64,000 bases of DNA, taken from contig NZ_FNUY01000008.1 in the NCBI RefSeq assembly GCF_900108245.1, positions 1-64,000 on the forward strand, read 5' to 3'. Under the pieces are notes generated by a model. That model ran no database searches. It was given only the letters and a program-made list of their open reading frames with translations, and was not told the DNA's origin. Both the position numbers and the translations under genes were made by a program. Position 1 is the first letter of the stretch. The number at the start of each line of letters is the position of its first letter. This stretch comes from Allobosea lathyri. Lineage in GTDB: Bacteria > Pseudomonadota > Alphaproteobacteria > Rhizobiales > Beijerinckiaceae. This document shows positions 18,338 through 27,644 of this stretch, in pieces.

Positions 18338-19411
18338 TCAGGCCTGCCCCTCGAAAAGGTGGGCCAAGTCAGGCGCGACGGTCAGCGACAGCCGATCGCC
18401 GACTGAGAAGCGCTGGTATCCATAGGTCACGACGATCTGGGGCCCGATGGGAGTGTCGACGCGGAGTTCGCGGCGATCTCCGACAAACATCACCTCGCGG
18501 ACGAGGGCCGGCAGGCCTGCTTCCCCTTGACCAGAAACCCTCCACGATTCGGGACGAACCATGCAGAGGGCCTCTCGCTCCGTGGCGCCGCCCTGGATGC
18601 TGCCTCGCGTGATGACCTCGCCGGAAGGCAAGGCTGCAACGCTGGCGCCATCCTTGTCAGGCCGAATCTCAACATTGAAGAGATTGGCCTTTCCGAGGAA
18701 CTCGGCCACGTAACGAACGACCGGGCGGAAGTAGAGATCTTCTGGGGGCCCCTTTTGGACGACGCGCCCCTTATCGAAGAGAAAGATCTCATCACCCAAC
18801 GACATCGCCTCTTCCTGGTCGTGGGTCACGAACAGAATCGTGGCGCTAATCCGCTCCTGGAGATGCCGGATCTCCTGACGCATTTCGACACGCAGCTTGG
18901 CATCGAGGTTGCTGAGAGGCTCGTCCATCAGGATGAGACGCGGATTGCCGACGAGACAGCGCGCGATCGAGACGCGCTGCTGCTGTCCGCCGGACAGTTT
19001 CATCGCACTCTTCTCGGCCTGGTCGCTGAGGCCGACGATCGCGAGCGTCTCCTTGACGCGCCTGGCGATCTCATCCTTCGGCACCTTATGCGCCTGAAGC
19101 GGCATCGAGACATTGCCCGCTACGGTCAAATGCGGCCAGATCGCGTAGGACTGGAAGACCATGCCCAGCCGACGCTTCTCGGGCGGCTGGTCCACGCCGC
19201 GCGCCGAAGCGTAGACCGCCTCGTTCTCGATCAGGATCTCGCCGCCGTCGGGGGTTTCGAGCCCCGCGATGCAGCGCAATGTCGTTGTCTTGCCGCAGCC
19301 GCTGGCCCCCAGCAGCACGGAAATCTTGCCGGACTGAAACGTCACGCTGAGATCATCGATCGCGCGCAGGTGCCCGAATGTTTTGGTCAGTCCTTCAACT
19401 CGAACGCTCAT
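18338..19411 (-). CDS. ABC transporter ATP-binding protein (FbpC/UgpC-like)
   Basis: The 357-aa ATPase has Walker A GASGCGKTT, signature LSGGQQQRVSIARCL, Walker B LILMDEP followed by LSNLD, and VTHDQEEA. A C-terminal TOBE domain follows (about residues 245-355). An AGGAGA ribosome site lies ahead of the ATG. It is flanked by its permease gene (30 bp upstream) and the binding-protein gene (100 bp downstream). Confidence 0.95.
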   Translation of the reverse strand: MSVRVEGLTKTFGHLRAIDDLSVTFQSGKISVLLGASGCGKTTTLRCIAGLETPDGGEILIENEAVYASARGVDQPPEKRRLGMVFQSYAIWPHLTVAGNVSMPLQAHKVPKDEIARRVKETLAIVGLSDQAEKSAMKLSGGQQQRVSIARCLVGNPRLILMDEPLSNLDAKLRVEMRQEIRHLQERISATILFVTHDQEEAMSLGDEIFLFDKGRVVQKGPPEDLYFRPVVRYVAEFLGKANLFNVEIRPDKDGASVAALPSGEVITRGSIQGGATEREALCMVRPESWRVSGQGEAGLPALVREVMFVGDRRELRVDTPIGPQIVVTYGYQRFSVGDRLSLTVAPDLAHLFEGQA

Positions 19412-19441
19412 GTCAGTCTCTCCTGGCGCTGCACGCTCGGC

Positions 19442-21172
19442 TCAAGTTGCCGCGATCTGCCGCTGTTTGGTGATGTGCGTGACGAACCACATGACGCCCA
19501 CGCCCAGCAGCAGTTGCAGCAGCGAAAGCGAGGCGACGAGGGAGAATTCCCCAACCGCCCAGGTGTCGAAACTTAAGATCGACAGCGTGCGAGAGCTCGT
19601 CGTGTAGAGCGGGAGGACCATCGACAGCTCGGAGATGAAGATCGAGTAGACCATCACCCAACTGGAGATGATCGCGGGCAGGACGAGCGGCAGCGTCACG
19701 CGCCACATCGTGCTTCCCCAGCCGAAGCCCGATATGCGAGCGCTCTCTTCAAGCTCGGGATGAATCTGGATCAGGCTGCTGGTGATCGATCGCACGGAGT
19801 AGCTGATGTAGCGCCCGATCAAGCCGATGATGATAATCCAGACCGTGCCGTAGACGCTCCACGGCACCCATAGCCAGAAGAAGCTGACTCCCAGCGCGAA
19901 TGCGAGGCTCGGCACCGACATCGGCAGAAGGACGACGTGCTCGAGGAACTGCCTGCCGCGCATGCGCGTCCGTGCCGTGATCCACGACACGATCAAGCCG
20001 AGAACCGTGGTCGCGCTCGCCGCGAGTATCGTGATGATCAGGCTGTTCCAGAGCGTGGAGCGCACGTCCTGGGATTCCCAAAGGAAGGCGATGTTGTTCC
20101 ACGTGAACTTCCCCGACCAAGTGTAGGTCGAGACGGAAGCCGCAACGATGATGATGATCGGCCCGATCACCGTCAGCAGTAGGTAGAGCCAGATGATGCT
20201 CGCTACGACATACCGCCCTGCGGCCAGCTGAATGATGCGCGGTCGAAAGCCCTTGCCTGTCACGGTGACGAAGGACCGCCCGCGCAAAGCCCAGCCCTGG
20301 AGTAGGTTGGCGATGACGGAGAGGATCATCAGGTAGATCGCTAGAACGGCGACGATGCCGAAGCTCGGTGGAAACTGTTGCAGTTCGAGATAGATCCGCG
20401 CCGTGACGAGGTAGATTTCCTTCGTCATCCCGAGGAGGACGGGCGTGCCGAACAGACCGATGCTGATCACGAAGGCGAGCACCGAGCCCGACAGGATTGA
20501 TGGCGCAACGACGGGAAGCGTGATCCGGAACATGGTCTGCACACGGCTGAGGCCGGCGACCTGCGCCGCCTCCTCGAGGCTGGGATCCATGTTGCGCAGC
20601 GCCGAAGCGACAATCATCATCACATAGGGCGCGATGTAGATACCAATCGTCCAGATGAGGCCCGTATAGGTGTAGATATCGAGCGGCTCACCGAACCCAA
20701 GCCCCTTGGCCGGCAGATTGAACAAGCCGATCCGCGGGGCGCCGATCAAGACCCATGCGAAGGCGCCGATGAAGGGCGGGATGAAGATCGGCATCGTCGC
20801 GAGCTGTTCCAGCAGCCGCGCGAAAGGCACGTTGGTGCGCACCAAGCACCAGGCCAAGATGACACCGATGACGGCGGCGAGGATCATCGATCCGATCGAG
20901 ACGACGACCGTGTTCCAAGCGGCGAACCAATAGCCGGATTGGCTCATGACCGTCTTGACGGCGCTGAATGTGAGGATAAGGCGCCCGCCCTCGGTCTCGA
21001 CGAAGCCGCGGACAACGAGAGCGATTAAGGGGAACAGGGAGAAGACAGCCAGGACCATGCACGCGAGTGTCAGCCAACCGGCCTGCCTGAGCGACCGCGA
21101 CGGGGAACGCTTAAAGAGCGACGGCATCTCTCCCTGGGGCGGCCCCACGTGAGCGGTCGTTTCAGTCGACAT
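19442..21172 (-). CDS. Fused iron-type ABC transporter permease (two domains)
   Basis: The product is about 576 aa with two permease domains in tandem and about 12 membrane segments. EAA-type loops are seen as LEEAAQVAGLSRVQTMF in the first half and LEESARISGFGWGSTMW in the second. The ATG at 21172 is preceded by GGGAGGTG. A start 12 bp upstream (21184) is open but lacks this spacing. The arrangement parallels the permease at 5253-7007, with a different gene order. Confidence 0.94.
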   Translation of the reverse strand: MSTETTAHVGPPQGEMPSLFKRSPSRSLRQAGWLTLACMVLAVFSLFPLIALVVRGFVETEGGRLILTFSAVKTVMSQSGYWFAAWNTVVVSIGSMILAAVIGVILAWCLVRTNVPFARLLEQLATMPIFIPPFIGAFAWVLIGAPRIGLFNLPAKGLGFGEPLDIYTYTGLIWTIGIYIAPYVMMIVASALRNMDPSLEEAAQVAGLSRVQTMFRITLPVVAPSILSGSVLAFVISIGLFGTPVLLGMTKEIYLVTARIYLELQQFPPSFGIVAVLAIYLMILSVIANLLQGWALRGRSFVTVTGKGFRPRIIQLAAGRYVVASIIWLYLLLTVIGPIIIIVAASVSTYTWSGKFTWNNIAFLWESQDVRSTLWNSLIITILAASATTVLGLIVSWITARTRMRGRQFLEHVVLLPMSVPSLAFALGVSFFWLWVPWSVYGTVWIIIIGLIGRYISYSVRSITSSLIQIHPELEESARISGFGWGSTMWRVTLPLVLPAIISSWVMVYSIFISELSMVLPLYTTSSRTLSILSFDTWAVGEFSLVASLSLLQLLLGVGVMWFVTHITKQRQIAAT

Positions 21173-21259
21173 GACACCTCCCATCGTGCTTTTCGCCGAG
21201 ACCTTGTTGGCTCTTGCCTTGTCGCGAGACGGCTGCCGCCGCGTCGGGATTGGTCACTC

Positions 21260-22015
21260 TCAGTACGTCGCGCGGCCGCCCGTCAGGTCGAATGTGAAGC
21301 CGGTCGTGAAGCTGCAGGCGGGGCTTGCGATCCAGGCGACCATCTCGGCCACCTCTTCGATCCGGAGGAACCTGGCCATCGGGATCTTCGAGCGGATGCT
21401 CGCGATGAATTCGGGCGTCATCTCCTGGAGGAGCTCGGTCTCGGCCATGGTCGGCGCGATGCAGTTCACCAGGACGCCCGACGTGGCGAGCTCCTTGGCG
21501 AGAGATTTGCTGAACGCGATAACGCCGCCCTTTGCGGCAGCGTAAGCGCTGCCTCCGGGGTTGCCTTCCTTGCCAGCGATCGATGCCACATTGATGATCC
21601 GGCCATATCCCCTTTCACGCATATGGGGGACGGCGCTCCGGCAGCCATGAAAGACGCCGTTGAGATCAATCGCCAGTACCCTCTGCCACGCTTCAATCGG
21701 GTAGTCCGACACCGCGTGGATAGGGCCGTTGATTCCGGCGTTGTTCACCAGGATCTCGACCCGGCCAGCCTTGGCGACGACTTCGGTAAAGGCGACATCG
21801 ACAGCCGCAGCGTCCGAGACATCGACCTTCTGCTTCAGGATAGGGGCAAAACCGGCATTGTCTTCATCGAAGCTGCTGAAATTGACGTCCCACAGCGCCA
21901 CGCGGCAGCCGGCGACGGCCAATCTCTGGGCGATGCCCAGACCCAAGCCTCGCGCACCGCCGGTCACGATGGCCGTTTGGCCGGCGAGATCTGTGAGTTT
22001 GCCGGAGATGGACAT
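21260..22015 (-). CDS. Short-chain dehydrogenase/reductase
   Basis: This is a 251-aa classical SDR with TGGARGLG (residues 18-25), NNAG (91-94), Ser145, Tyr158 and Lys162 (YAAAK). Asp43 after beta-2 favours NAD(H). It is the first gene of the locus 2 operon and is read away from the LacI-family gene across a 283-bp region that carries the palindromic operator candidate. The closest functional analogues are polyol, sugar-acid or 2-keto-3-deoxy-sugar dehydrogenases; the substrate is unknown. Confidence 0.92.
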   Translation of the reverse strand: MSISGKLTDLAGQTAIVTGGARGLGLGIAQRLAVAGCRVALWDVNFSSFDEDNAGFAPILKQKVDVSDAAAVDVAFTEVVAKAGRVEILVNNAGINGPIHAVSDYPIEAWQRVLAIDLNGVFHGCRSAVPHMRERGYGRIINVASIAGKEGNPGGSAYAAAKGGVIAFSKSLAKELATSGVLVNCIAPTMAETELLQEMTPEFIASIRSKIPMARFLRIEEVAEMVAWIASPACSFTTGFTFDLTGGRATY

Positions 22016-22176
22016 ACGCTTTCGTTCTCGCTTTGCCGGTGTTTAAGTATAGGCACAGTTGATCGATAACGAACGGCGATGCGCACGGTCGCGAAATACG
22101 ATTCGGCTGGAAACAGTGCTGCGAGCAAACGCAGCTTCGTGTTCTTCCATTCGATTTCAGGCGCCTCTTCTTAAAT

Positions 22177-22190
22177 TGGAAGCGCTTCCA
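22177..22190. promoter_or_regulatory. Palindromic LacI-family operator candidate
   Basis: TGGAAGCGCTTCCA is a perfect 14-bp palindrome with a central CG, the classic form of LacI/GalR-family operators. It lies between the divergent SDR and LacI-type genes. A TATTGACTAT stretch follows directly, so promoter and operator probably overlap. It is the likely binding site of the regulator at 22299 for control of the operon and itself. Confidence 0.82.
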
Positions 22191-22298
22191 TATTGACTAT
22201 GTCGGGTAGATAAGAGTGTCAATCGTAAAATTTGGACTTGGCCGCGATCGTCGGCTGAAATAGGAATCAGCTTCGGCAGATGTCCGTGGGAGAGTTCC

Positions 22299-23354
22299 GT
22301 GCGCGTAAAAATCGCCGATGTTGCAAGATTGGCGAATGTTGGTGCCGGTACTGTTTCGCGCGTCCTAAACGGCTCCAGGAACGTCTCGCCGGAGACCCGC
22401 GAGAAGGTCGAGGCTTGCATCCGCGAGTTAGGCTACATGCCCAACCTCGTCGCCCGTGGGTTGGCTGCAAACAGGACCGGTATGATCAGCGCGATCATTC
22501 CAGCCATCGGTTACACCCAGCACGCTGAGGTCATGCAGGGTCTTAGTGACGTCCTGCATGAGAACGGCATCCAGCTGATGATCGGCCACTGCGGCTACTC
22601 GATCGAGCGCGAAGAGCAGATCGTGACCGACTTTCTGGAGCGACGGCCAGACGCGTTCTATCTCACGGGAGCCTGGCATACCCCGCAGACGCGGCGCTTG
22701 ATCGAAGCCAGCGGTCTTCCAGTGGTTGAGTGTTCGAACCTGACCGATAACCCGATCGATTCCGTCGTCGGTTACGACAACTACGAAGCCGCACGGCAGA
22801 TGGTGCACCTGCTTCACAGGCGAGGGCACCGACGTATGGCCATTGTCACCAACGCCGTCGAGCCCAACGACCGCATGGCGGATCGTCTCGAGGGCTATCT
22901 GGCTGCGTCGCGCGAACTTGGTCTGGACATGGACGACCTCGTCTTTCGTTACCAGAATAGCTTTCTGGGTGGGGGCGAGGCTGTCGGTCATGCTTTAAAC
23001 CTGCCGAAGCCGATCGACCTGCTTGTCTGTTCCACCGACGTAATGGCTGTTGGCGCCATCTTCGAATGCCAAAGGCGCGGCGTGTCGATGCCGGATCAGC
23101 TTGCGATCTGTGGCTTTGACGATCTACCAATCGCCACGTCGATCAACCCTGCGTTGACGACCGTGAGCGTCGATCGTTTCGAGATGGGCAGGCAGGCTGG
23201 ACAGGTGCTGCTGCAGAGGCTCGCTGGCGAAGCCGCGCCTCACAAAAAGATCGATGTTGGGTTCACGCTTCGCGAGCGCCAAAGCACTTATGCTGCGTCC
23301 ACAGGTGGCGCGCGCCCGACTATTGTCCCGGTAGAGACCGTCCCATTGATCTAG
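22299..23354 (+). CDS. LacI/GntR-type transcriptional repressor
   Basis: The 351-aa protein has a LacI helix-turn-helix (KIADVARLANVGAGTVSRVL) and hinge (LVARGLAANRTGMISAIIP), then a periplasmic-binding-like effector domain with CGFDDLPIATSINPALTTV. It resembles gluconate-operon GntR-type repressors. The start is GTG at 22299, with GGGAGAG about 6 bp upstream. It divergently faces the SDR-headed operon and probably represses it through the palindrome at 22177-22190. Confidence 0.94.
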   Translation: MRVKIADVARLANVGAGTVSRVLNGSRNVSPETREKVEACIRELGYMPNLVARGLAANRTGMISAIIPAIGYTQHAEVMQGLSDVLHENGIQLMIGHCGYSIEREEQIVTDFLERRPDAFYLTGAWHTPQTRRLIEASGLPVVECSNLTDNPIDSVVGYDNYEAARQMVHLLHRRGHRRMAIVTNAVEPNDRMADRLEGYLAASRELGLDMDDLVFRYQNSFLGGGEAVGHALNLPKPIDLLVCSTDVMAVGAIFECQRRGVSMPDQLAICGFDDLPIATSINPALTTVSVDRFEMGRQAGQVLLQRLAGEAAPHKKIDVGFTLRERQSTYAASTGGARPTIVPVETVPLI

Positions 23355-23517
23355 GCAGAGTAAAAGACAGGTACGCCGATCGTTGGAATGGTTTGGGTCG
23401 CCGTCGCTTTGTTGTTTCAATTGCTTTGAAATGTCTCAGGTATCTGCAAATTAGAAATGTAATCGTCGCCGGCTTTCCAGCGAAGCGCTGCATCGCAGCC
23501 ACAATCGGCTCGATCAT

Positions 23518-24159
23518 TCAGCGTAGAAACCCCTTGGTGGCGAATTCCTCCCAGCCTTCAAGCGGAACTTCGGCCTCTTGCGATGCCGTGGGGGCGGACG
23601 TGGATTTGGCCTTTCCTTTTGCCGCACGCGTCAGGGCAGCCTTGCCAGCACCTCGGCTGCGGTTCTCGGCTAGCGCAACAGCATCTTCCTCGCGCCAGAT
23701 CTCCGTCAAATCGCCGTTGAGGATATGCTCAATGTGCGCCGGCTCGAAGATGTGGAAGGTCACCGCCTTCGATCGCCCGCGCAACTTAACAGTTCGCGTT
23801 CCAGCGCTTTTTAAGCGACCGGCCTTCATCCACTTATGGCGCTCGCGGGAAGACATCGAGAGGATATCCTCGGCCTCCTTGGGAAGCACCGGTAGGTCAG
23901 CCAGACCAAGCATTGCTTGGGAGATTGATGCGGATGCGGCCTCGAAATCGTGCTCCTTTGCATCCGGCAGGTGCAGCACAGCTCTCCCTGCCTCGACTCG
24001 GAGGAATTTCCGCATGGTCCAAGGTAGCCTGCGTCGCAGTTCGCGCTCGATCCCCTTGGCCCGGACGGAAGATCCAAGAGTCACTGTCGAGGGAATTGAC
24101 CACTCGGTTGTCATTGCGGCTAGCGATGTCATGGCACGTGGGCGCTCATATTTGCGCAT
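23518..24159 (-). CDS. Conserved hypothetical protein, possible DNA-related accessory gene
   Basis: The 213-aa product has no domain I can name. It has a central basic stretch (SSRERHKWMKAGRLKSAG) followed by VKLRGRSKAVTFHIFEPAHI and a Lys/Ala/Ser-rich C-terminal tail. Codon use looks like real coding sequence. In-frame ATGs at residues 10 and 16 could also be starts. It is next to a decayed histidine kinase and may belong to a plasmid- or phage-derived block. No function is proposed. Confidence 0.6.
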   Translation of the reverse strand: MRKYERPRAMTSLAAMTTEWSIPSTVTLGSSVRAKGIERELRRRLPWTMRKFLRVEAGRAVLHLPDAKEHDFEAASASISQAMLGLADLPVLPKEAEDILSMSSRERHKWMKAGRLKSAGTRTVKLRGRSKAVTFHIFEPAHIEHILNGDLTEIWREEDAVALAENRSRGAGKAALTRAAKGKAKSTSAPTASQEAEVPLEGWEEFATKGFLR

Positions 24160-24326
24160 AAGCGAGTAACCAGGTTTGCCTAGGCGAGTTCCTGGGAGAT
24201 CAGTGCCTGACGCCTAAAATGCCGGCCGTGAACCAGTCGCTGTGCAGAGCCGCTCGGAAGATGGGGTTTGGTATCATCCACCGAGGTCGCTTCGGGAAAC
24301 AAGAGAGCTCTCCCGGCATTTTGCGT

Positions 24327-25123
24327 TTAAGTCAGCCGATCAAAGGGCAGGGTGAGTGAAAGGACCAAACCCTCGCTTTTCCATTCCCGTTCGATCGTTG
24401 CCCCGAGACCGCCCAGTGTTGCCTTCTCGAGCTTGCTTCCAAAGCTGGATGGGGAGGGCGCGGCACTGATCTCGGGGCCTCCGCGTTCGCTCCACTGAAG
24501 CGTCAGGATGTCATCGTCGCGAGCGAGGTTTATCGACAACCGTCCTCCTGGAGAAGACAAAGCGCCGTACTTGGCGGCATTTGTCGCAAGTTCGTGCAGA
24601 ACCAAAGCAAGGGCAGTTAAGGCGGATCCCGTAACGGTAACCTCCGGCCCAGTGATCTCCAGCGACTGCCGCTCATAGGGCGACAGGATTGCTTTCACGA
24701 GGCTAAGGAGATCCGTGGAGGAGCTCTTGCCTTCTGCCTCATCCGATATGGTGAGCGCGTGCGCCCGAGCGAGAGCTGTTACCCGTTCGCGAAGTTTCTG
24801 CGTCAGTCTTCGACGGAGCCGGCTGATCGGGCGCTCAGTGAAATGAGCCCGCCCGTCAATGCGAAGAGATTTTTGATGCGGTGGTTCATCTCGCGCATCA
24901 ACAGTGTCTGGCGCGCCTGAGCCTGGATCCGTTCACTGATGTCGCGCGCGATCTTCGACGCCCCGACGATCGCTCCATGTTCGTCGCGGATATCGCTTCG
25001 TGAAGGCCTGACAGGTCCCGGCGCCGACATCTTACAGGCCTCCCGAATTACAGGCCTCCCGAATTCTTGCGAAAAAGCCCGTCGAAGACGTCGAGGCAAG
25101 CCTGCTTGCCGCCACGAGGTCAC
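24327..25123 (-). pseudogene. HWE-family sensor histidine kinase, frameshifted and truncated
   Basis: Two adjacent frames make up one kinase. The upstream part (24803-25123) holds the end of a PAS domain (IRDEHGAIVGASKIARDISE) and the HWE dimerisation box (MREMNHRIKNLFALTGGLIS). The downstream part (from about 24804 to 24327) reads LTQKLRERVTALARAHAL, then LALVLHELATNAAKYGALS and the ATPase C-terminus. Reading across shows that one base, probably a C in GAAGACCTG, is missing near 24803-24806. The PAS domain is only recognisable from about 25010 on, next to a 16-bp tandem duplication (25032-25063). Confidence 0.85.
25032..25063. repeat. 16-bp perfect tandem duplication inside the kinase remnant
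   Basis: TTACAGGCCTCCCGAA occurs twice without spacing (25032-25047 and 25048-25063). Sixteen bases is not a multiple of three, so the duplication shifts any reading frame across it. It marks the point where recognisable PAS sequence of the kinase remnant stops. Confidence 0.9.
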
Positions 25124-26290
25124 ATTTGGATGGGCTCGACGGCGGTTCCACGCGACGATGACAGCGAAGGCCGCTGAAGCGTCATGGCGCTACCGGAACG
25201 CCCGCTGCTGTCGAGCGAGTCCGGCGACATCGGCAGCGCGGTGCCACCGAGCAGTGAAGCAAACTGGCGCCGTCTCATGCCATGCTCGCGTTCACATCCT
25301 GTGCGACCGCCCAAACATCTCAGACGATCTTGGCGAGGGCGATTGCTCAGGCGAGGCGACGAGCTTCGAGCCGTTGAAGCAGGCGCCGCAAGCCACGCTC
25401 AAACGCTTCCATGAGACGATCTTGCAGGACGATGTCGCGGCCAGGATGCGCCGCGTGCCGCGCGAGCCCAGGACTCCCAAGGCCTTCAAGTCGGTGGCGC
25501 AGGACCGGCCGCGCCCGGACTTCCAGAGTCTTCGCCGCGAGATCGACGACGTCAAGCCTGACGCGGTCCACTCTGTATCTGTGGAATCCGAGTTAGGGCG
25601 TGAATTATACGTCTGCCGGGCGGACGGCTCGCTCGGCCTAATGTGCGCCACTTCCGGACATTGGGCGGCTGCCAGCAAGCGGACATTGCCGGCCAGCTCG
25701 TTGAAGAATGTCTGGCGCGTGGGAGGGACGGTAGCAATTCCAATCAACCGGGCATCCGACTGATAAAAGAACGTCCGGTTTCGCTCGGCAGCGATCGGAG
25801 AAGCGGTCGTACGCGTCGATCTTGCGCGTCATCGGCTCCTCGCGCAGGGAACGCAGTTCCCCTTCAGATGATACCTCTGGCGGACTTCGTCGCCGATCCG
25901 GTGCGACATTTGCTCGATACCCCGTCTGACAAGATCGTGCTGGCTTCTCGCTGCATTGCGGCCTTCGGCTATGAAGATTGCCCAGGCTTGATGCTGGACT
26001 TGAGCCCGAGGAGTGACTTCGGAGCCCGCAGGCAAGGCAATATCCTCGGCACCTTTTCTCTCCGCACTCTGCGCATCGGCTACACAACCAGTTGAAAGGA
26101 GCCTCGCCCATAGGGTCAGCTCTATCTATTTGATCTATCGCCCAAGAAGTCATAATCACCACGCTATGAGCTGAATTCCTCTGTTCCCGGCTTTCAAGGC
26201 TCGCCGCTGACCGAAGGAATCGCTTCCCGATCCTAGAGAATCGTCGCAGGGATCCATAAACGAAGCCGTGTGGATTACCTTGGCGGTATC
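25124..26290. other. Decayed accessory DNA without an intact gene
   Basis: About 1.17 kb. A minus-strand fragment beginning at 25278 reads MRRRQFASLLGGTALP, like the signal start of ABC binding proteins, but the rest does not continue as one. A 47-bp stretch at 25646-25692 is related to 29360-29406. Other open frames on both strands resemble no family. The region is best read as rearranged remnants. Confidence 0.55.
25646..25692. repeat. Copy A of a diverged 47-bp dispersed repeat
   Basis: By eye, about 37 of 47 positions match 29360-29406; both share TTCCGGACATTGGGC. Both copies are in non-coding DNA flanking the nitrilase/PAS gene pair, in the same orientation. Confidence 0.6.
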
Positions 26291-27574
26291 ATGGAAGAGC
26301 TTGCTTATGACGAGTGGTACGCTGAGGTCTCAGCGGCTCTCCCGGCGCTGTTTGAGCCGGTGCGCAGCGGGCATGTTACGCCCGAGGTCGTTGTTGGCCT
26401 TTGGCGCCTTCTCCGAATTGCTCCCTCCGGTCTTCGCGGTAAGTACGAGGAGGTCAGCGAAAGGGAGATCTTACACGAGGCCGATTCATGTATCCGGCCT
26501 AGCGCTCTGCTCGCCGTTCCTGATCCTGACACTCCGGACAGAGAAGCCTGTAGGATTATCGGAGGGCTACTGCGCGCGGCTGAGAATCAGTATCTGGAAG
26601 CCGAGACAGGCCGATCCGTCGATCCTGAGGAGTGGATCGTTTCGGCGGGCGGTAAGAGTTTCTTTCTGATCCCCGCGCCGAGACGGAGTTCGAAGGCTTC
26701 GCCAGTTGATAAAGCGAAAGATCAGCGCCCTTTTTCCCGCCGCGGCGTAACACATATGCGAGTGCTCCGCTGCGACGCGCGCGGACACCAAATCTTCCTC
26801 AAGGATCATCGCGAGTTGGGGCGTGGTCTGGCTGAATTTTCGTTCAGCGCCACCACTTTCTCGGAGGTTAAATTTCCAGAGGCCGACGGAGTGCGAGACG
26901 GCTGCTTTCTTGTTGCTGGCGTCGAAGGCCCCACAGAAACGATGGTTCGACAACAGCTGGCCGAGGCGGGGCAAAACAACAGCTTTGCGCACGTGTTCCC
27001 CGAACTGACCATCGACCCCGCTATGAGAAGCGTAATCTCCGACGAGCTTTTGGCGCTAAGCGAGCGGACTTTGCCATCCCCAGTCATCGTCGTTGGCGGC
27101 TCATTCCACGACGAGGTTGCAGGCGCGTTCACTAACCGGGGGTACGTGTACTCGGGCAGCGGAAAGCCGTTGTTCGAGTACCGCAAGATCGTTGTCTATT
27201 CCGATCCAGACAAACGGCACGAAGATATTCAGCCGGGGAGGTCGATCCCCGTCATGGTGACAGCGATAGGCTTGATCGCTTTTCCAATCTGCAAAGATCT
27301 TTGCCATTCGCATGACACGCCGTTCAGCGAGCTGGACGTTGATTTCATGCTGACGCCGTCATGCGGCGATGCCAAAACGATCAGGGAGCACGTTGGGGCT
27401 GCGCAGCGCCTTCACGATCGTTTCAGCTCGCGTCCGTTTGTCGCTCAACAATCATATCCACCGCGTGATGACGACGTGATCGGTTATGTCCTGCCGGCTA
27501 CGGGCGGGATCCGAGGCCTGGTCGAAAAAGACACTTTTGTTCAGCAACATTTCAGCATTCGGGCCGTTACATGA
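26291..27574 (+). CDS. Nitrilase-superfamily (carbon-nitrogen hydrolase) protein with unknown N-terminal domain
   Basis: The 427-aa protein falls into two parts. Residues 1-150 match no family I know. Residues about 160-427 show the nitrilase-fold catalytic triad in the right order and context: Glu238 in HVFPELTID, Lys299 in FEYRKIVVYS and Cys334 in FPICKDLCHS, followed by DFMLTPSCGD. Family members hydrolyse nitriles or amides or condense amines. The start could also be a GTG at 26270; neither has a strong ribosome site. The next gene, 70 bp downstream in the same direction, encodes a winged-helix/PAS protein. The setting among broken defence-like genes suggests a signalling or immunity role, which is inference. 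Confidence 0.75.
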   Translation: MEELAYDEWYAEVSAALPALFEPVRSGHVTPEVVVGLWRLLRIAPSGLRGKYEEVSEREILHEADSCIRPSALLAVPDPDTPDREACRIIGGLLRAAENQYLEAETGRSVDPEEWIVSAGGKSFFLIPAPRRSSKASPVDKAKDQRPFSRRGVTHMRVLRCDARGHQIFLKDHRELGRGLAEFSFSATTFSEVKFPEADGVRDGCFLVAGVEGPTETMVRQQLAEAGQNNSFAHVFPELTIDPAMRSVISDELLALSERTLPSPVIVVGGSFHDEVAGAFTNRGYVYSGSGKPLFEYRKIVVYSDPDKRHEDIQPGRSIPVMVTAIGLIAFPICKDLCHSHDTPFSELDVDFMLTPSCGDAKTIREHVGAAQRLHDRFSSRPFVAQQSYPPRDDDVIGYVLPATGGIRGLVEKDTFVQQHFSIRAVT

Positions 27575-27644
27575 TTTGCAACGGGTTGGGGGGCATGCTT
27601 ATATCGAATGTTGAAGTTTGCTGAACAATCTGAAGGTTGTCAGA

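Noticed and set aside
25292..25747. Open frames on both strands between the kinase remnant and the nitrilase-like gene
   Set aside because: They overlap each other, have no start signals and part of one is the 47-bp dispersed repeat, so they are treated as non-coding remnants.
26291..27574. Defence reverse transcriptase fused to a nitrilase
   Set aside because: The N-terminal part is only about 150 residues and shows no reverse-transcriptase motif such as YxDD.
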